NCBI RefSeq assembly: GCF_030540775.2
Contig: NZ_CP141266.1
Location: 917,001-981,000 of the forward strand
Direction of reading: 5' to 3'
Length of the DNA: 64,000 nt
Origin: Flavivirga abyssicola
GTDB lineage: Bacteria > Bacteroidota > Bacteroidia > Flavobacteriales > Flavobacteriaceae
Shown here in pieces: positions 32,719-42,129 of the stretch (within the stretch, counting starts at the first letter, position 1; each line of letters begins with the position of its first letter). The notes under the pieces are model-generated. The model was not told where the DNA came from. It did no database searches and saw only the letters and a program-made list of their open reading frames with translations. The position numbers were made by a program, and so were the translations under genes.

Positions 32719-34152
32719 TTATTGATCCTTTTTTGTACCTAACATCACATACACATAACCTTGATGAGCTAAATCTTTATTTTTATAGCCATCATTTCCA
32801 TAATAATGTTTAATTAATCTTCTTTTTGATGATTGATTGGGCTTACTATCCCATTCCTCATCATTAAGACCTGATTTTTTCTGGAATGCTTCAGCCCCCT
32901 CTATTTGCTGTGCGATGGTGCTTTTCATGCTAGCAGAATCATATGCTGGATTTAACTTAGAAATCCCCGTATCAATTTCCCATTGCCATGATAATTTATG
33001 GTTGAATTCACCGTTTAATGTTGCTACGCTTGTGCCTATTAATAGATCATTGACCCCATCATTATTCCAATCGGCCACAGATACATTAAGCCAACTGCCA
33101 GGAAATGCTTTCTCACCATCTTTTGCTGTAAACAAAGGAATACCTGCTTTAAATTGAAATTCTTCTGATATTTTTACGCCCTGATAAAATGTCACAGCGG
33201 CATGACCTGCTTCTGAGTAGTGACCTGTCAATAAAATATCCAACACACCATCTCCGTTCCAATCTACCACATAAGGAACCGTAAGTGTTCCAGAAAGAAC
33301 TGATGAGTCAAGAGGCTTCCCGTCTAAACCTTTTAGCTGTTTTCTTTTTCCAAATTTAGGAGCTGATTTAGTACCTAGGTTTTCGCTGAACCGCAATCCT
33401 GCTCCCCCAATAATCATATCTAAATCGCCATCAGTATCAAAATCGCCAAAAGCTGCTGCCGAATAAGTCCAATATGATGCTCCTTTAGGGTCTGTCATGG
33501 GCAGTGAATATTCCCTTGATTTATAACCAATCAAGGGGTTGTATATTTCTTCAAGTTTGATGCCTGGTAAAAATCCTTCGTCACTACCACGAAACCAAGT
33601 AATATATCCGGGATTGAATTGTCCTGTTAATAAATCGGTGAAACCGTCGTTATCTAAATCCTCAAAACGCGGTGTAAATGCTAAGCAACACCATGTATAA
33701 ACAGATAAAGGTGTCCCCGAACTCGTCTCTAAATCATCTATGGCTCTAGCGTAATTAAATTGGTCATTAAACTCAGGAAGGCTATCAGTACCTATGTTTT
33801 GGTATACTCTTACAAAGTTTCCTACAGGTCCTAATTTAGATTCCAAACCACTGGCGAATTCGCCAATAAGTAAATCCTTTTTTCCATCATCATCCCAATC
33901 GTATATGGCTGGCGCTGCCCATCCCATACCTTCACCCATGACCGGTTTGGACGCGCCCATAATTAATTGGGGGTTACCCAATTTAGGAGCACCTGGAATA
34001 TCTGCCTGAATAAGTTCAGGGAATTCATTGGGTGTTGTAGTTGTATTAGAGACAGATACTAGGTTAGTGTTATGCTCTTTGGTTGATTGCGCACAACTTT
34101 GAATGGTTATAACACATAGCGTGAAGGTTGTTATTAGAATTGTTTTTTTCAT
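32719..34152 (-). CDS. VCBS/FG-GAP repeat lipoprotein
   Basis: 477 residues. Lipoprotein signal with Cys 20 (TIQSCAQS). Several FG-GAP/VCBS propeller blades with calcium-type DxDxDG loops are visible: YDWDDDGKKDLLIGEF, FEDLDNDGFTDLLTGQF, FGDFDTDGDLDMIIGGA, VDWNGDGVLDILLTGH and ADWNNDGVNDLLIGT. Such lipoproteins often sit on the outer membrane beside SusC/D and bind substrate. It is 15 bases upstream of the DsbD-like gene in the same run. Confidence 0.85.
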   Translation of the reverse strand: MKKTILITTFTLCVITIQSCAQSTKEHNTNLVSVSNTTTTPNEFPELIQADIPGAPKLGNPQLIMGASKPVMGEGMGWAAPAIYDWDDDGKKDLLIGEFASGLESKLGPVGNFVRVYQNIGTDSLPEFNDQFNYARAIDDLETSSGTPLSVYTWCCLAFTPRFEDLDNDGFTDLLTGQFNPGYITWFRGSDEGFLPGIKLEEIYNPLIGYKSREYSLPMTDPKGASYWTYSAAAFGDFDTDGDLDMIIGGAGLRFSENLGTKSAPKFGKRKQLKGLDGKPLDSSVLSGTLTVPYVVDWNGDGVLDILLTGHYSEAGHAAVTFYQGVKISEEFQFKAGIPLFTAKDGEKAFPGSWLNVSVADWNNDGVNDLLIGTSVATLNGEFNHKLSWQWEIDTGISKLNPAYDSASMKSTIAQQIEGAEAFQKKSGLNDEEWDSKPNQSSKRRLIKHYYGNDGYKNKDLAHQGYVYVMLGTKKDQ

Positions 34153-34512
34153 TATAAATGTTTTTTTTTCTCGCGAACCTTGTCTCTCTCTGTGGATGGA
34201 AGCAGAGATCTGTTCATTTTTAATTGATGATTTTTCAATTATTTTTTGATACTATTTTTACTAATCGGCATTGGTCCTTTTAGCAGTTGACTTTTATTTG
34301 TTGTCAAATAACTCCAACTATTAACAGAAATGCATCAAGACGCTGTTTTACTCAAAAATGGTTCTCGATACTTTGACTAAAAAGCCTCAACTCGAACTGA
34401 CATTTGTTTTTATTTTGACAAGTTGCCACACTTCAATTGCTCTCAGTTCATGATCCATTCTTTCTTTCGCAATGAGGTTTCATTTATGAGGTCCCTGCTT
34501 CGCAGGGGTTTT
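34153..34512. other. intergenic with a hairpin after susD
   Basis: Contains CCCTGC/GCAGGG at 34493-34507, just after the susD stop, and a partial repeat (GGTTCTCGATACTTTGAC, about 34360-34400). No gene. Confidence 0.45.
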
Positions 34513-35916
34513 TTAATTATACCCATCATTCTGAGGCAATAAATTTGGATTTCGCAAAAACTCCAACTCTGGGATGGGTAATAATATATTAGTATCTCGC
34601 CAGTTAGATTTTATAGGTGCTAATACATCTATGGCATTTCCTGTTCTTTTTAAATCGAACCAACGCTGCCCTTGTTCTGTAAATAGTTCTACTTGCCTTT
34701 CTTGAAGAATGGCATCCAGTAACGTATTCGCTGTGTTCGCTGTGGTATTGGGTAAGCCCGCTCTGTTTCTAATTATATTTAAATCTGCCTGGGCTCCAGT
34801 TATATTTTCTTGTTGTGCTCTGGCTTCGGCTCTAATCAAATATTGTTCTGCCAAGCGAAACACTATTGGATATTCTTTAGATTCCAATGTTTCTCCATTA
34901 GAAGAAAACGTGTTTCTATTCTGTTTATATTTAAAGGCATAACGAAAAGTACCCACTCCATTTGTAAAACTACCTACCCAATTAACTTCACGCTGATCAT
35001 TAGGCTCAAAAGCATCTTTCATCGAATCGCTAAAAGCAACACTTACTGGTCTTCCATCTAAAATAAAATTCCCAGCATCTCGTGTGTTTTGTCCTTCAAT
35101 ATGTGGTTTAATTTGCCATATGGTTCCTGAGGCATCTTTTAGAAATACCTTGTTTAAATCAAGTTCCAAGATATATTCATTAATGGCATTATTGGCAAAA
35201 GCTTCAGCAAACTCCCATTGCTGGCTATATAAATAGACTCTTGCTAAAAGCGCGTCTACAACCCCTCTATATATACGTATACGCTCCCCAGATATGTCTT
35301 CTCCTAATAAACCAGACGCATCCATTAAATCATTTATAATATGATTATATACTTCATCTACAGGCATACGTAATACGGTTGTATTAATAATATAATCTGT
35401 AGTACTTATATAAGGAATAGGACCAAAAAGCTCTACCAATATGGTATGGAGATACGCCCTTATAAATAAGGCTTCTCCTTGTAATTGATTTTTATCTTCA
35501 AGTTCTATAGCTTTAGAGTTCTCTATTCCTTCTATAATGTCATTGGCAGCATAAATTAAATTATACGTACTATTCCACATAGTAGATATTATTGCATTCG
35601 ATTCTGATACCGTATGCTCATAGAATGGGTTAGGGTTACCAATATTATCCAATTCATCGGCATATAACCCCATGACCGAACTCAATACAGCTACCGAGCC
35701 TCCTCCTCGCATTTTGGAATAAATATTATTCAAAGCTGCTTCGGCAGTAGCCGTTTCTTCAAAAACGGTTGCAGAGGTTAATTGGTTTATGGGAAGATCA
35801 ACCTCCACAAAGTCCTCACAACTTGCTACCAATACTATCAATAGAAGTAAACGCGGTAGTTTCCATATTCTGAAAATTATTATATACTTCCTTCTAAAGT
35901 GATTTATTTTTTTCAT
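34513..35916 (-). CDS. susD-like: SusD/RagB-family lipoprotein
   Basis: 467 residues. Lipoprotein signal with Cys 33 (IVLVASCEDFVEVDLP), N-terminal SusD helices (TSATVFEETATAEAALNNIYSKMR, LQGEALFIRAYLHTILVELFG) and the C-terminal RagB block (RLAEQYLIRAEARAQ, LNIIRNRAGL, ERQVELFTEQGQRWFDLKRTGNA). It caps the paired SusC transporter and captures substrate at the surface. Positioned directly after the SusC gene. Confidence 0.94.
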   Translation of the reverse strand: MKKINHFRRKYIIIFRIWKLPRLLLLIVLVASCEDFVEVDLPINQLTSATVFEETATAEAALNNIYSKMRGGGSVAVLSSVMGLYADELDNIGNPNPFYEHTVSESNAIISTMWNSTYNLIYAANDIIEGIENSKAIELEDKNQLQGEALFIRAYLHTILVELFGPIPYISTTDYIINTTVLRMPVDEVYNHIINDLMDASGLLGEDISGERIRIYRGVVDALLARVYLYSQQWEFAEAFANNAINEYILELDLNKVFLKDASGTIWQIKPHIEGQNTRDAGNFILDGRPVSVAFSDSMKDAFEPNDQREVNWVGSFTNGVGTFRYAFKYKQNRNTFSSNGETLESKEYPIVFRLAEQYLIRAEARAQQENITGAQADLNIIRNRAGLPNTTANTANTLLDAILQERQVELFTEQGQRWFDLKRTGNAIDVLAPIKSNWRDTNILLPIPELEFLRNPNLLPQNDGYN

Positions 35917-36003
35917 TTTTTTATTTTAATTGATTCTCTCTACACCAGCTAGTCCCTTGTCTAGAAATATTTGCTGGATCTTTTCTTAACGCATAATCCG
36001 ATA

Positions 36004-39000
36004 TTAAAAGCTTAAATTTAATCCTAAAGAGAATTGACGAAGCGGTGGGAGCGCCCCTACTCCTAGACCTTCTGGATCTCCTGTTCGCAATGGCGTGATA
36101 ATAAACAGATTCTGTCCTTGTAGGTAGACACTTAAATCCATACCCTTTGTGAATGTTTTAGGAACTGTATAATTCAAGGATATATTACGCAAACGGATAA
36201 AAGAACCATCAACTATAGCTGCATTACTAAAACCATATAACTCTTGAGCTCTTTCGGCATCGGTATTACTCACAAAATAACCCTGAGTGGCACTTTGGTC
36301 TCCTACACCTTGCCAGTGTTCTAGTAGCGTTAGTGGTAAATTGTCCATAGTAGAACCAGGAACACCAATAAGCGCCTCATACTTCTTAATTTCCTGTTTC
36401 CTAAACTGAAAGAAAACATCTAAACTTAAACCTTTATAAGTAAAGGTATTGCCGAAGCCTCCAAAATACTTAGGTGTTAAGTCTGCACGTAATTGAGTAT
36501 CATTTATATCTATTACGGCATCATTGTTATAGTCCTCAAATTGATAGATCCCTGTCTCTGGATCTACGCCTTTAAAATTATAGAGTCTACTAATTCCCAA
36601 TGGTTCTCCTATGATAAGGGTAGATTGCGTAGAGCTTTCAATACCCGGAAATGCTAACAGCTTGTTTCTATTGAGCGAGATATTAAAGGTGGTACGCCAT
36701 TTAAAGTGTTTGGTTTTCACATTTATTGTACGCAAATCAAACTCAAAACCTTTGTTTTCAACAATAGCATCAAAGTTAGCATTGATCCCGGTAAACCCTG
36801 TGGTACCAGGTAACGGCGAATTAATAAGTTGGTTAGATGACCTATTTCGATACCATGCCGCTGTTAAAAAGATACGATCCTTTAAAAAACCAACCTCTAA
36901 GGCTGCTTCTAATTTTTTAGTGACTGCCCAAGCAAAATCAGGATTGAACAACCTTGTGGGTTCTATACCTCCAAATGGTCCAGACACTTGGTAGGTATTA
37001 ATAAAAGCATAATTTGGAGAATTATCACTACCCGTAACACCATAACTGGCACGGACTTTCCCTAAACTTAACACCGTATTGTCTTCTAAAAAGCGTTCTT
37101 CTGAAAACAACCATGCGGATCCTACAGCTCCAAAATTACCAAACTGTTTACCGGGGCCAAATCTAGAAGAACCATCACGCCGTCCCGTAATGTTTAGTAT
37201 ATATTTGTCTTTTATATTTACATTAATTCTGCCAAAAAACGACTGATATTTATAATCGCTAGCATCATTGAAAGGAATTTCTACGAGACCCGCCGAGTTT
37301 ATGTCAAGAAGCAATTTATTGCTAATAAAATCTTCTCCATGAACAACCAGTTGCGTCTCTTTGTTTTGTTGAAAAGTAGCCCCAACCAGTACTTTTAAAC
37401 TGGTATCCCCCCATTCGTTTTGCCAATTGATCTGTGGCTCTATGATCCAAGATTGTCGACTACCAGCATTGGTATCCAGTTCAGAAAATTCACTAGAATA
37501 TGGGTCTTCATCATTTTCAGGTGGTGAAAACTGCGTATGCGGTTGTGCCCAATAGGAATCTAATCTGTTATCTGTATACCCCATGTTTGTCTTAAACTCC
37601 AATTCTGGAATAGGACGATATGATAATACCGTATTGGCAATAAGATTCCGTGTTACAGCCCTATAAGTTGTTCTCGAAAACGCCAGCGGGTTGCGTATAA
37701 AATCTCCAAAATCACCCCAATAATTTAGGTTACCTTCATCATCATAAAGTGCCGGCGCATTTGGCGCTAAGCGTCTAGCCTGCCTTGTTAAGTCATGACC
37801 AGGTAAATTATTGATATCTGACCCATAGGTTCCTGAAAAATTCATACTAAAACGGTCGTCCTTTGATCGGTGGTTGGCATTAACACGCAGGGAGATTTTT
37901 TCATATTTTGAGTCTCCAGGAAACACTGTGGTCTCACTAACATATCCACCACTTAATAATATTTGAGTTTGTGCAGTACCTCCTGAAAAGGCGAGTTGAA
38001 CATTCTGTCTATAAGCTGTATTACCTAAAAGTACTTCCTGCCAATCGGTATAACGATCTTGATCCCAGAGATATACGTCTGGCATGTTTAAACTATTTGG
38101 ATGTGGATTTTCTGGAGTAACTGAATACCCCGAATTTTCAATAGCCTCACGACGCATGGCTAAATACTGTTGGGTATCCATTAAATCTACAAAACTAGCC
38201 ACTTCACTAAAGGTGGTACTAACATTAACCTTAATTTGTGTTTTTCCTGATTTGCTTCTTTTGGTGGTGATAAGTACCACGCCATTGGCACCACGAGACC
38301 CATAGATAGCTGTGGCGTCAGCATCCTTAAGCACTTCAATGCTTTTAATATCTGTCGGATTGATAGCATTTAATGGGCTTACAAACCCTCCACCAATAAT
38401 GCTCCCTTCTGTTACCAAAGAAGACTCTAAAGAACCAGACGCATAAGGCACTCCATCTATAATATATAAAGGATCATTAGCAGTACCAAAAGCGCCTCCC
38501 TCGTCTATAAAATTTTGCCCACGGATTTGGATGCGAAATCCGCTTCCAGGTACTGAAGTGTTTTGCGTAATATTCACACCAGGGATATGACCTTGCATAG
38601 CAGCCAAGGGGTTATTAACAGGTTGTTTTTCTATATCTTTAGCTTCAATTTTACTAATACTTCCCGTAGCCACTCTTTGAGAGGTTTTATAATATCCAGC
38701 TTCAATAGTCACCTCATCCAACTGGCTGACACTTTCTTTAAGCGTTATATTAATAGTAGTTTGATTGCCTACGGTGACTTCTTTAGATTCAAAGCCCAAT
38801 GATGAAAATACTAGTACATTGGCAGGGTCTGGTACAGTTAAAGTATACCTGCCATCAAAATCTGTGACTACACCTTTCTTAGTACCTTTTATTAATACAG
38901 TTGCACCTGTTACAGGCACACCAGCCTGATCTGTAACAACACCAGAAACTTTGCGTTGAAGCTCTTTGGCATTTCTTGTCTTTTCTTTTATAATAATGGT

Positions 39001-39288
39001 ATTATTTTTTGCAACAATAATATTCACATCACCTCCAATAAGACTCTGTTCCAATAATTTATTTAACTTAATATTTCCTTTTTTAAGCACTACTTTAGGA
39101 AAATTTTTAAACAAATCCTGATGATATACAAACATATAATCTGTTTGTTTTTTAACTACTTTAAAGACTTCATCAACCGATAAAACCTTATCAGCATCTA
39201 TAACAATCCTGTCATTTTGAGATCCTACATGTTTTGGCGTTAAACCTAACAAAGTTGTACAAAACAAAAATATAAAAGTGCGTATCAT
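36004..39288 (-). CDS. susC-like: SusC/RagA TonB-dependent transporter with STN signalling domain
   Basis: 1094 residues from the ATG at 39286-39288, preferred because AAAGGAGC lies just upstream; the frame runs 23 codons further. Order of domains: signal peptide; secretin/TonB N-terminal (STN) domain (about 25-100, VDEVFKVVKKQTDYMFVYHQDLF); carboxypeptidase-regulatory-like domain (GVVTDQAGVPVTGATVLIKGTKKG); plug (IEVLKDADATAIYGSRGANGVVLITTK); and the barrel ending LRQFSLGLNLSF. An STN domain usually means signalling to an anti-sigma FecR, and a FecI/FecR pair lies upstream at 45.6-47.4 kb. Confidence 0.94.
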   Translation of the reverse strand: MIRTFIFLFCTTLLGLTPKHVGSQNDRIVIDADKVLSVDEVFKVVKKQTDYMFVYHQDLFKNFPKVVLKKGNIKLNKLLEQSLIGGDVNIIVAKNNTIIIKEKTRNAKELQRKVSGVVTDQAGVPVTGATVLIKGTKKGVVTDFDGRYTLTVPDPANVLVFSSLGFESKEVTVGNQTTINITLKESVSQLDEVTIEAGYYKTSQRVATGSISKIEAKDIEKQPVNNPLAAMQGHIPGVNITQNTSVPGSGFRIQIRGQNFIDEGGAFGTANDPLYIIDGVPYASGSLESSLVTEGSIIGGGFVSPLNAINPTDIKSIEVLKDADATAIYGSRGANGVVLITTKRSKSGKTQIKVNVSTTFSEVASFVDLMDTQQYLAMRREAIENSGYSVTPENPHPNSLNMPDVYLWDQDRYTDWQEVLLGNTAYRQNVQLAFSGGTAQTQILLSGGYVSETTVFPGDSKYEKISLRVNANHRSKDDRFSMNFSGTYGSDINNLPGHDLTRQARRLAPNAPALYDDEGNLNYWGDFGDFIRNPLAFSRTTYRAVTRNLIANTVLSYRPIPELEFKTNMGYTDNRLDSYWAQPHTQFSPPENDEDPYSSEFSELDTNAGSRQSWIIEPQINWQNEWGDTSLKVLVGATFQQNKETQLVVHGEDFISNKLLLDINSAGLVEIPFNDASDYKYQSFFGRINVNIKDKYILNITGRRDGSSRFGPGKQFGNFGAVGSAWLFSEERFLEDNTVLSLGKVRASYGVTGSDNSPNYAFINTYQVSGPFGGIEPTRLFNPDFAWAVTKKLEAALEVGFLKDRIFLTAAWYRNRSSNQLINSPLPGTTGFTGINANFDAIVENKGFEFDLRTINVKTKHFKWRTTFNISLNRNKLLAFPGIESSTQSTLIIGEPLGISRLYNFKGVDPETGIYQFEDYNNDAVIDINDTQLRADLTPKYFGGFGNTFTYKGLSLDVFFQFRKQEIKKYEALIGVPGSTMDNLPLTLLEHWQGVGDQSATQGYFVSNTDAERAQELYGFSNAAIVDGSFIRLRNISLNYTVPKTFTKGMDLSVYLQGQNLFIITPLRTGDPEGLGVGALPPLRQFSLGLNLSF

Positions 39289-39787
39289 GATTATAAGCTC
39301 CTTTCTTATATAGAAAAGTACATTTATTAATTCAATTTTTATAAATTTATGGATCATTAGTTAGTTAAACTTTTTAATTAATTAATTTAGAATTTGGAGG
39401 TCTGCAGTTTCTTACTTCTCACGGTGTAAACTGCTTTCCTCCTTTTGTTTTTTTTATTGATGTCTGTTTTATGTTTTAGTTAGGTATACTTTTACTTTTA
39501 AATCGACCCAGAATGTGCTCTTCTATTTTCGTAATACTTTATTTAAAGGTTTAAATATATTTTTTCATTCATTCTTAGTTCTCTCTTTCATAGTTTTTGT
39601 TCATTTTCATAAGAATAGTTACTGGTTCTTAAAAATCTTCTAATGAATGAATTCATTAGAAGATTTAATGCCATACTAACTTTTTGATCTTATTTATTCC
39701 TTTACATCCGTTAACCCCTTATGTTAAAAACATTTCCTTATATGTCACCATACATACCCTCATAAAAAGATTATTAAAAAAAGCTCG
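39289..39787. other. intergenic upstream of the SusC gene
   Basis: AT-rich, with the SD-like AAAGGAGC near the gene but no clear -7 box. Contains AATGAATGAATTCATTAG, a short palindrome at about 39641-39660. Nothing else supported. Confidence 0.45.
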
Positions 39788-41392
39788 CTATTTTTTAATA
39801 ATCTTTTTAGTTTCCTTACCTAAATTGGTATGTATTCTCACAAAATATAAGCCTTTAGACAAATGACTTACATCGATTGCACCTGTTTTAGATTGTAATA
39901 CTTGCTGCCCCAAATTATTATATAGATTTATTGATTTTATATCTGATTGGCTTTTAATATTCAGGATATTTTGTACTGGATTAGGATATACTTTTACAGA
40001 GCTATTACTATTAACGTCTTCAACAGTTAATGAAGCCGATAGAGCTACTGATAAATTATCAAATATAAATTGTATAGCACCCATTGTTGATACTGTAAAA
40101 CCTGTAACACCTGTCCAATTAAAATACACTTTTTCACCTGGAGTAAAACCACCTGTTAGAGTTACTACAACTGGATCATTATTGCCATTACCACCCACGG
40201 GAGTAAAGGTTACATCTATATTAGAGCCATTACCGTCATAAAATACTATGGAATAAATATTAACTGCATTATCAAAAGCAAAGTCAACCGAATTTGTTGT
40301 TCCACTTGTTACTGCAGCATTAACGGAAAAACCACTTGGTAACCCAAGACCAGTAACATCTACTAGATTAACACCTGTATCTGCAACGGTTAGGGCAATA
40401 TCATCAACAGTTTCTACGATATCATCACCATTATCTACCGCATTGGTATCAAAATCAAATACTGTTTGATCGATAGCATGCGCTGATATATTGTCAAATA
40501 TAAATTGTATAGCACCACCACCTACTGTTGATACTGTAAAGCCTGTTACGTTTACCCAATTTAAATCTACAGATTCACCTGGAGTAAAACCACCTGTTAA
40601 GGTTACTACAACTGGATCATTATCACCACCTATAGGGGCAAAGGTTACATCTAAATTAGAGCCATTACCATCATAAAACACTATGGAATTAAGTATTACA
40701 TCTCTGTCAAAAGTAAAATTAACCGAATTTGTTGTTCCGCTTGTTACTGCAGCATTAAAAGAAAAACCACTTGGTAATCCAAAACCAGTAACATCTACTA
40801 GATTGATATCTGTATTTGCAGCGGTCAAAGTAACGCCATCAATAGTCTCCGTGATATCATCACCATTATCTATAGCATTGGTGTCAAAATCAAATATAGT
40901 AGGCGCGTCAACTGACAGATTATCAAATATAAATTGTATAGCACCACCACCCACTGTTGATACCGTAAAACCTGTTACATTTATCCAATTTAAATCTACA
41001 GATTCATCTGGAGTAAAACCACCTGTTAGAGTTACTACAACTGGATCATTATTACCGCCTACAGGAGTAAAGGCTACATCTAAATTAGAGCCATTACCGT
41101 CATAGAACACTATGGAATTAACGGCTACAGCTTGATCAAAGGTAAAGGTTACGGAATTGGTTGTTCCACTTGTTACTGCAGCATTAACAGAAAAACCACT
41201 TGGTAATCCAAAACCAGTAACATCTACTAGACTGATACCCGTATCTGCAACGGTCAAGATAACGTCATCAACGGTTTCAGTAATATCATCACCGTTATCT
41301 ATAGCATTGGTGTCAAAATTAAATATAGTTTGCGCTCCAGCTACATTGATAGCTAATATTAAGATTGTAAAAAAGATTGTAATTTTTTTCAT
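39788..41392 (-). CDS. T9SS-secreted repeat surface protein (third paralog)
   Basis: 534 residues. Signal peptide MKKITIFFTILILAINVAGAQ, three ~140-residue repeats (FDFDTNAIDNGDDITET..., TNSVTFTFDQAVAVNSIVFYDGNGSN..., IQFIFDNLS), then a T9SS sorting domain (VYPNPVQNILNI, NNLGQQVLQS, LSKGLYFVRI, KKIIKK). Homologous to the two array proteins over its whole length, but its own repeats are closer to one another than to theirs. It lies upstream of the SusC gene in the same direction, perhaps as a surface partner. Confidence 0.83.
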   Translation of the reverse strand: MKKITIFFTILILAINVAGAQTIFNFDTNAIDNGDDITETVDDVILTVADTGISLVDVTGFGLPSGFSVNAAVTSGTTNSVTFTFDQAVAVNSIVFYDGNGSNLDVAFTPVGGNNDPVVVTLTGGFTPDESVDLNWINVTGFTVSTVGGGAIQFIFDNLSVDAPTIFDFDTNAIDNGDDITETIDGVTLTAANTDINLVDVTGFGLPSGFSFNAAVTSGTTNSVNFTFDRDVILNSIVFYDGNGSNLDVTFAPIGGDNDPVVVTLTGGFTPGESVDLNWVNVTGFTVSTVGGGAIQFIFDNISAHAIDQTVFDFDTNAVDNGDDIVETVDDIALTVADTGVNLVDVTGLGLPSGFSVNAAVTSGTTNSVDFAFDNAVNIYSIVFYDGNGSNIDVTFTPVGGNGNNDPVVVTLTGGFTPGEKVYFNWTGVTGFTVSTMGAIQFIFDNLSVALSASLTVEDVNSNSSVKVYPNPVQNILNIKSQSDIKSINLYNNLGQQVLQSKTGAIDVSHLSKGLYFVRIHTNLGKETKKIIKK

Positions 41393-42129
41393 AATTTAGG
41401 ATTATTTAATTATTAATTAAAAAAATTCAAGTGTTCTCGTTCTCAAATATTCAAGAGCATCTGAACTTTTGTTTTAGTGTCGAAAATTTTAAATTTTTCT
41501 GAATGGAGAGGCATAGTATTTTTAATTAGAGAGATCACCATTTTTTCGAAAGGAGTATAGCTTTTTTGGAATTAACCATTTAAAACGTTGTTAGTATACA
41601 TATTTAATACAATCAAAATATAAAACGGGTGGGTGTAATGTGAAAAAAGTTCCTTAATTATTTAATAACTAAAACCCTTATTTAATTATGGATAAGTTAT
41701 TTTTTATGGTTTTTAACGGTATTAGATAAATATAAACAAATGCTTCACTATCTTGATTATCTATGTAATTTTCTATACTTGATTGAAAACCTAGGAAAGT
41801 AAATTAATAGATAGTTTATTAATTATTTTTCTATAATAACATTACCTCCTATAGCTATAATTACTAAAAAAGGGACAGAATAATTCTAAACTTTTAACTA
41901 ACTATAAGAACTTAATAAAAGTGATTCTTATTCTCTTTTAAATTATATATTTATTTTTAAACATTCTTTACAAATACTAATTACTCTATCTACCTATTGA
42001 TTGTGAGATTTACTAAAAAAAGTATACCTTGGTTCAAACCAGATTCTTCACTACAAGATTCATTGTATCTATTAGTCCAATCTATCTGCGCCAGCTAGCT
42101 CCTTCACTAAAATGATATTGGATCATTTG
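41393..42129. other. intergenic upstream of third T9SS gene
   Basis: Holds the conserved motif at 41621-41647. Near 42088-42125 it holds a short sequence (GCCAGCTAGCTCC...ACTAAAATGATATTGGATC) with weak relatives at about 35945 and 45288. No gene. Confidence 0.5.
41621..41647 (-). promoter_or_regulatory. conserved motif upstream of T9SS gene, copy 3
   Basis: TAAAACGGGTGGGTGTAATG on the plus strand, a diverged copy of the motif at 22220 and 28149. Confidence 0.4.
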
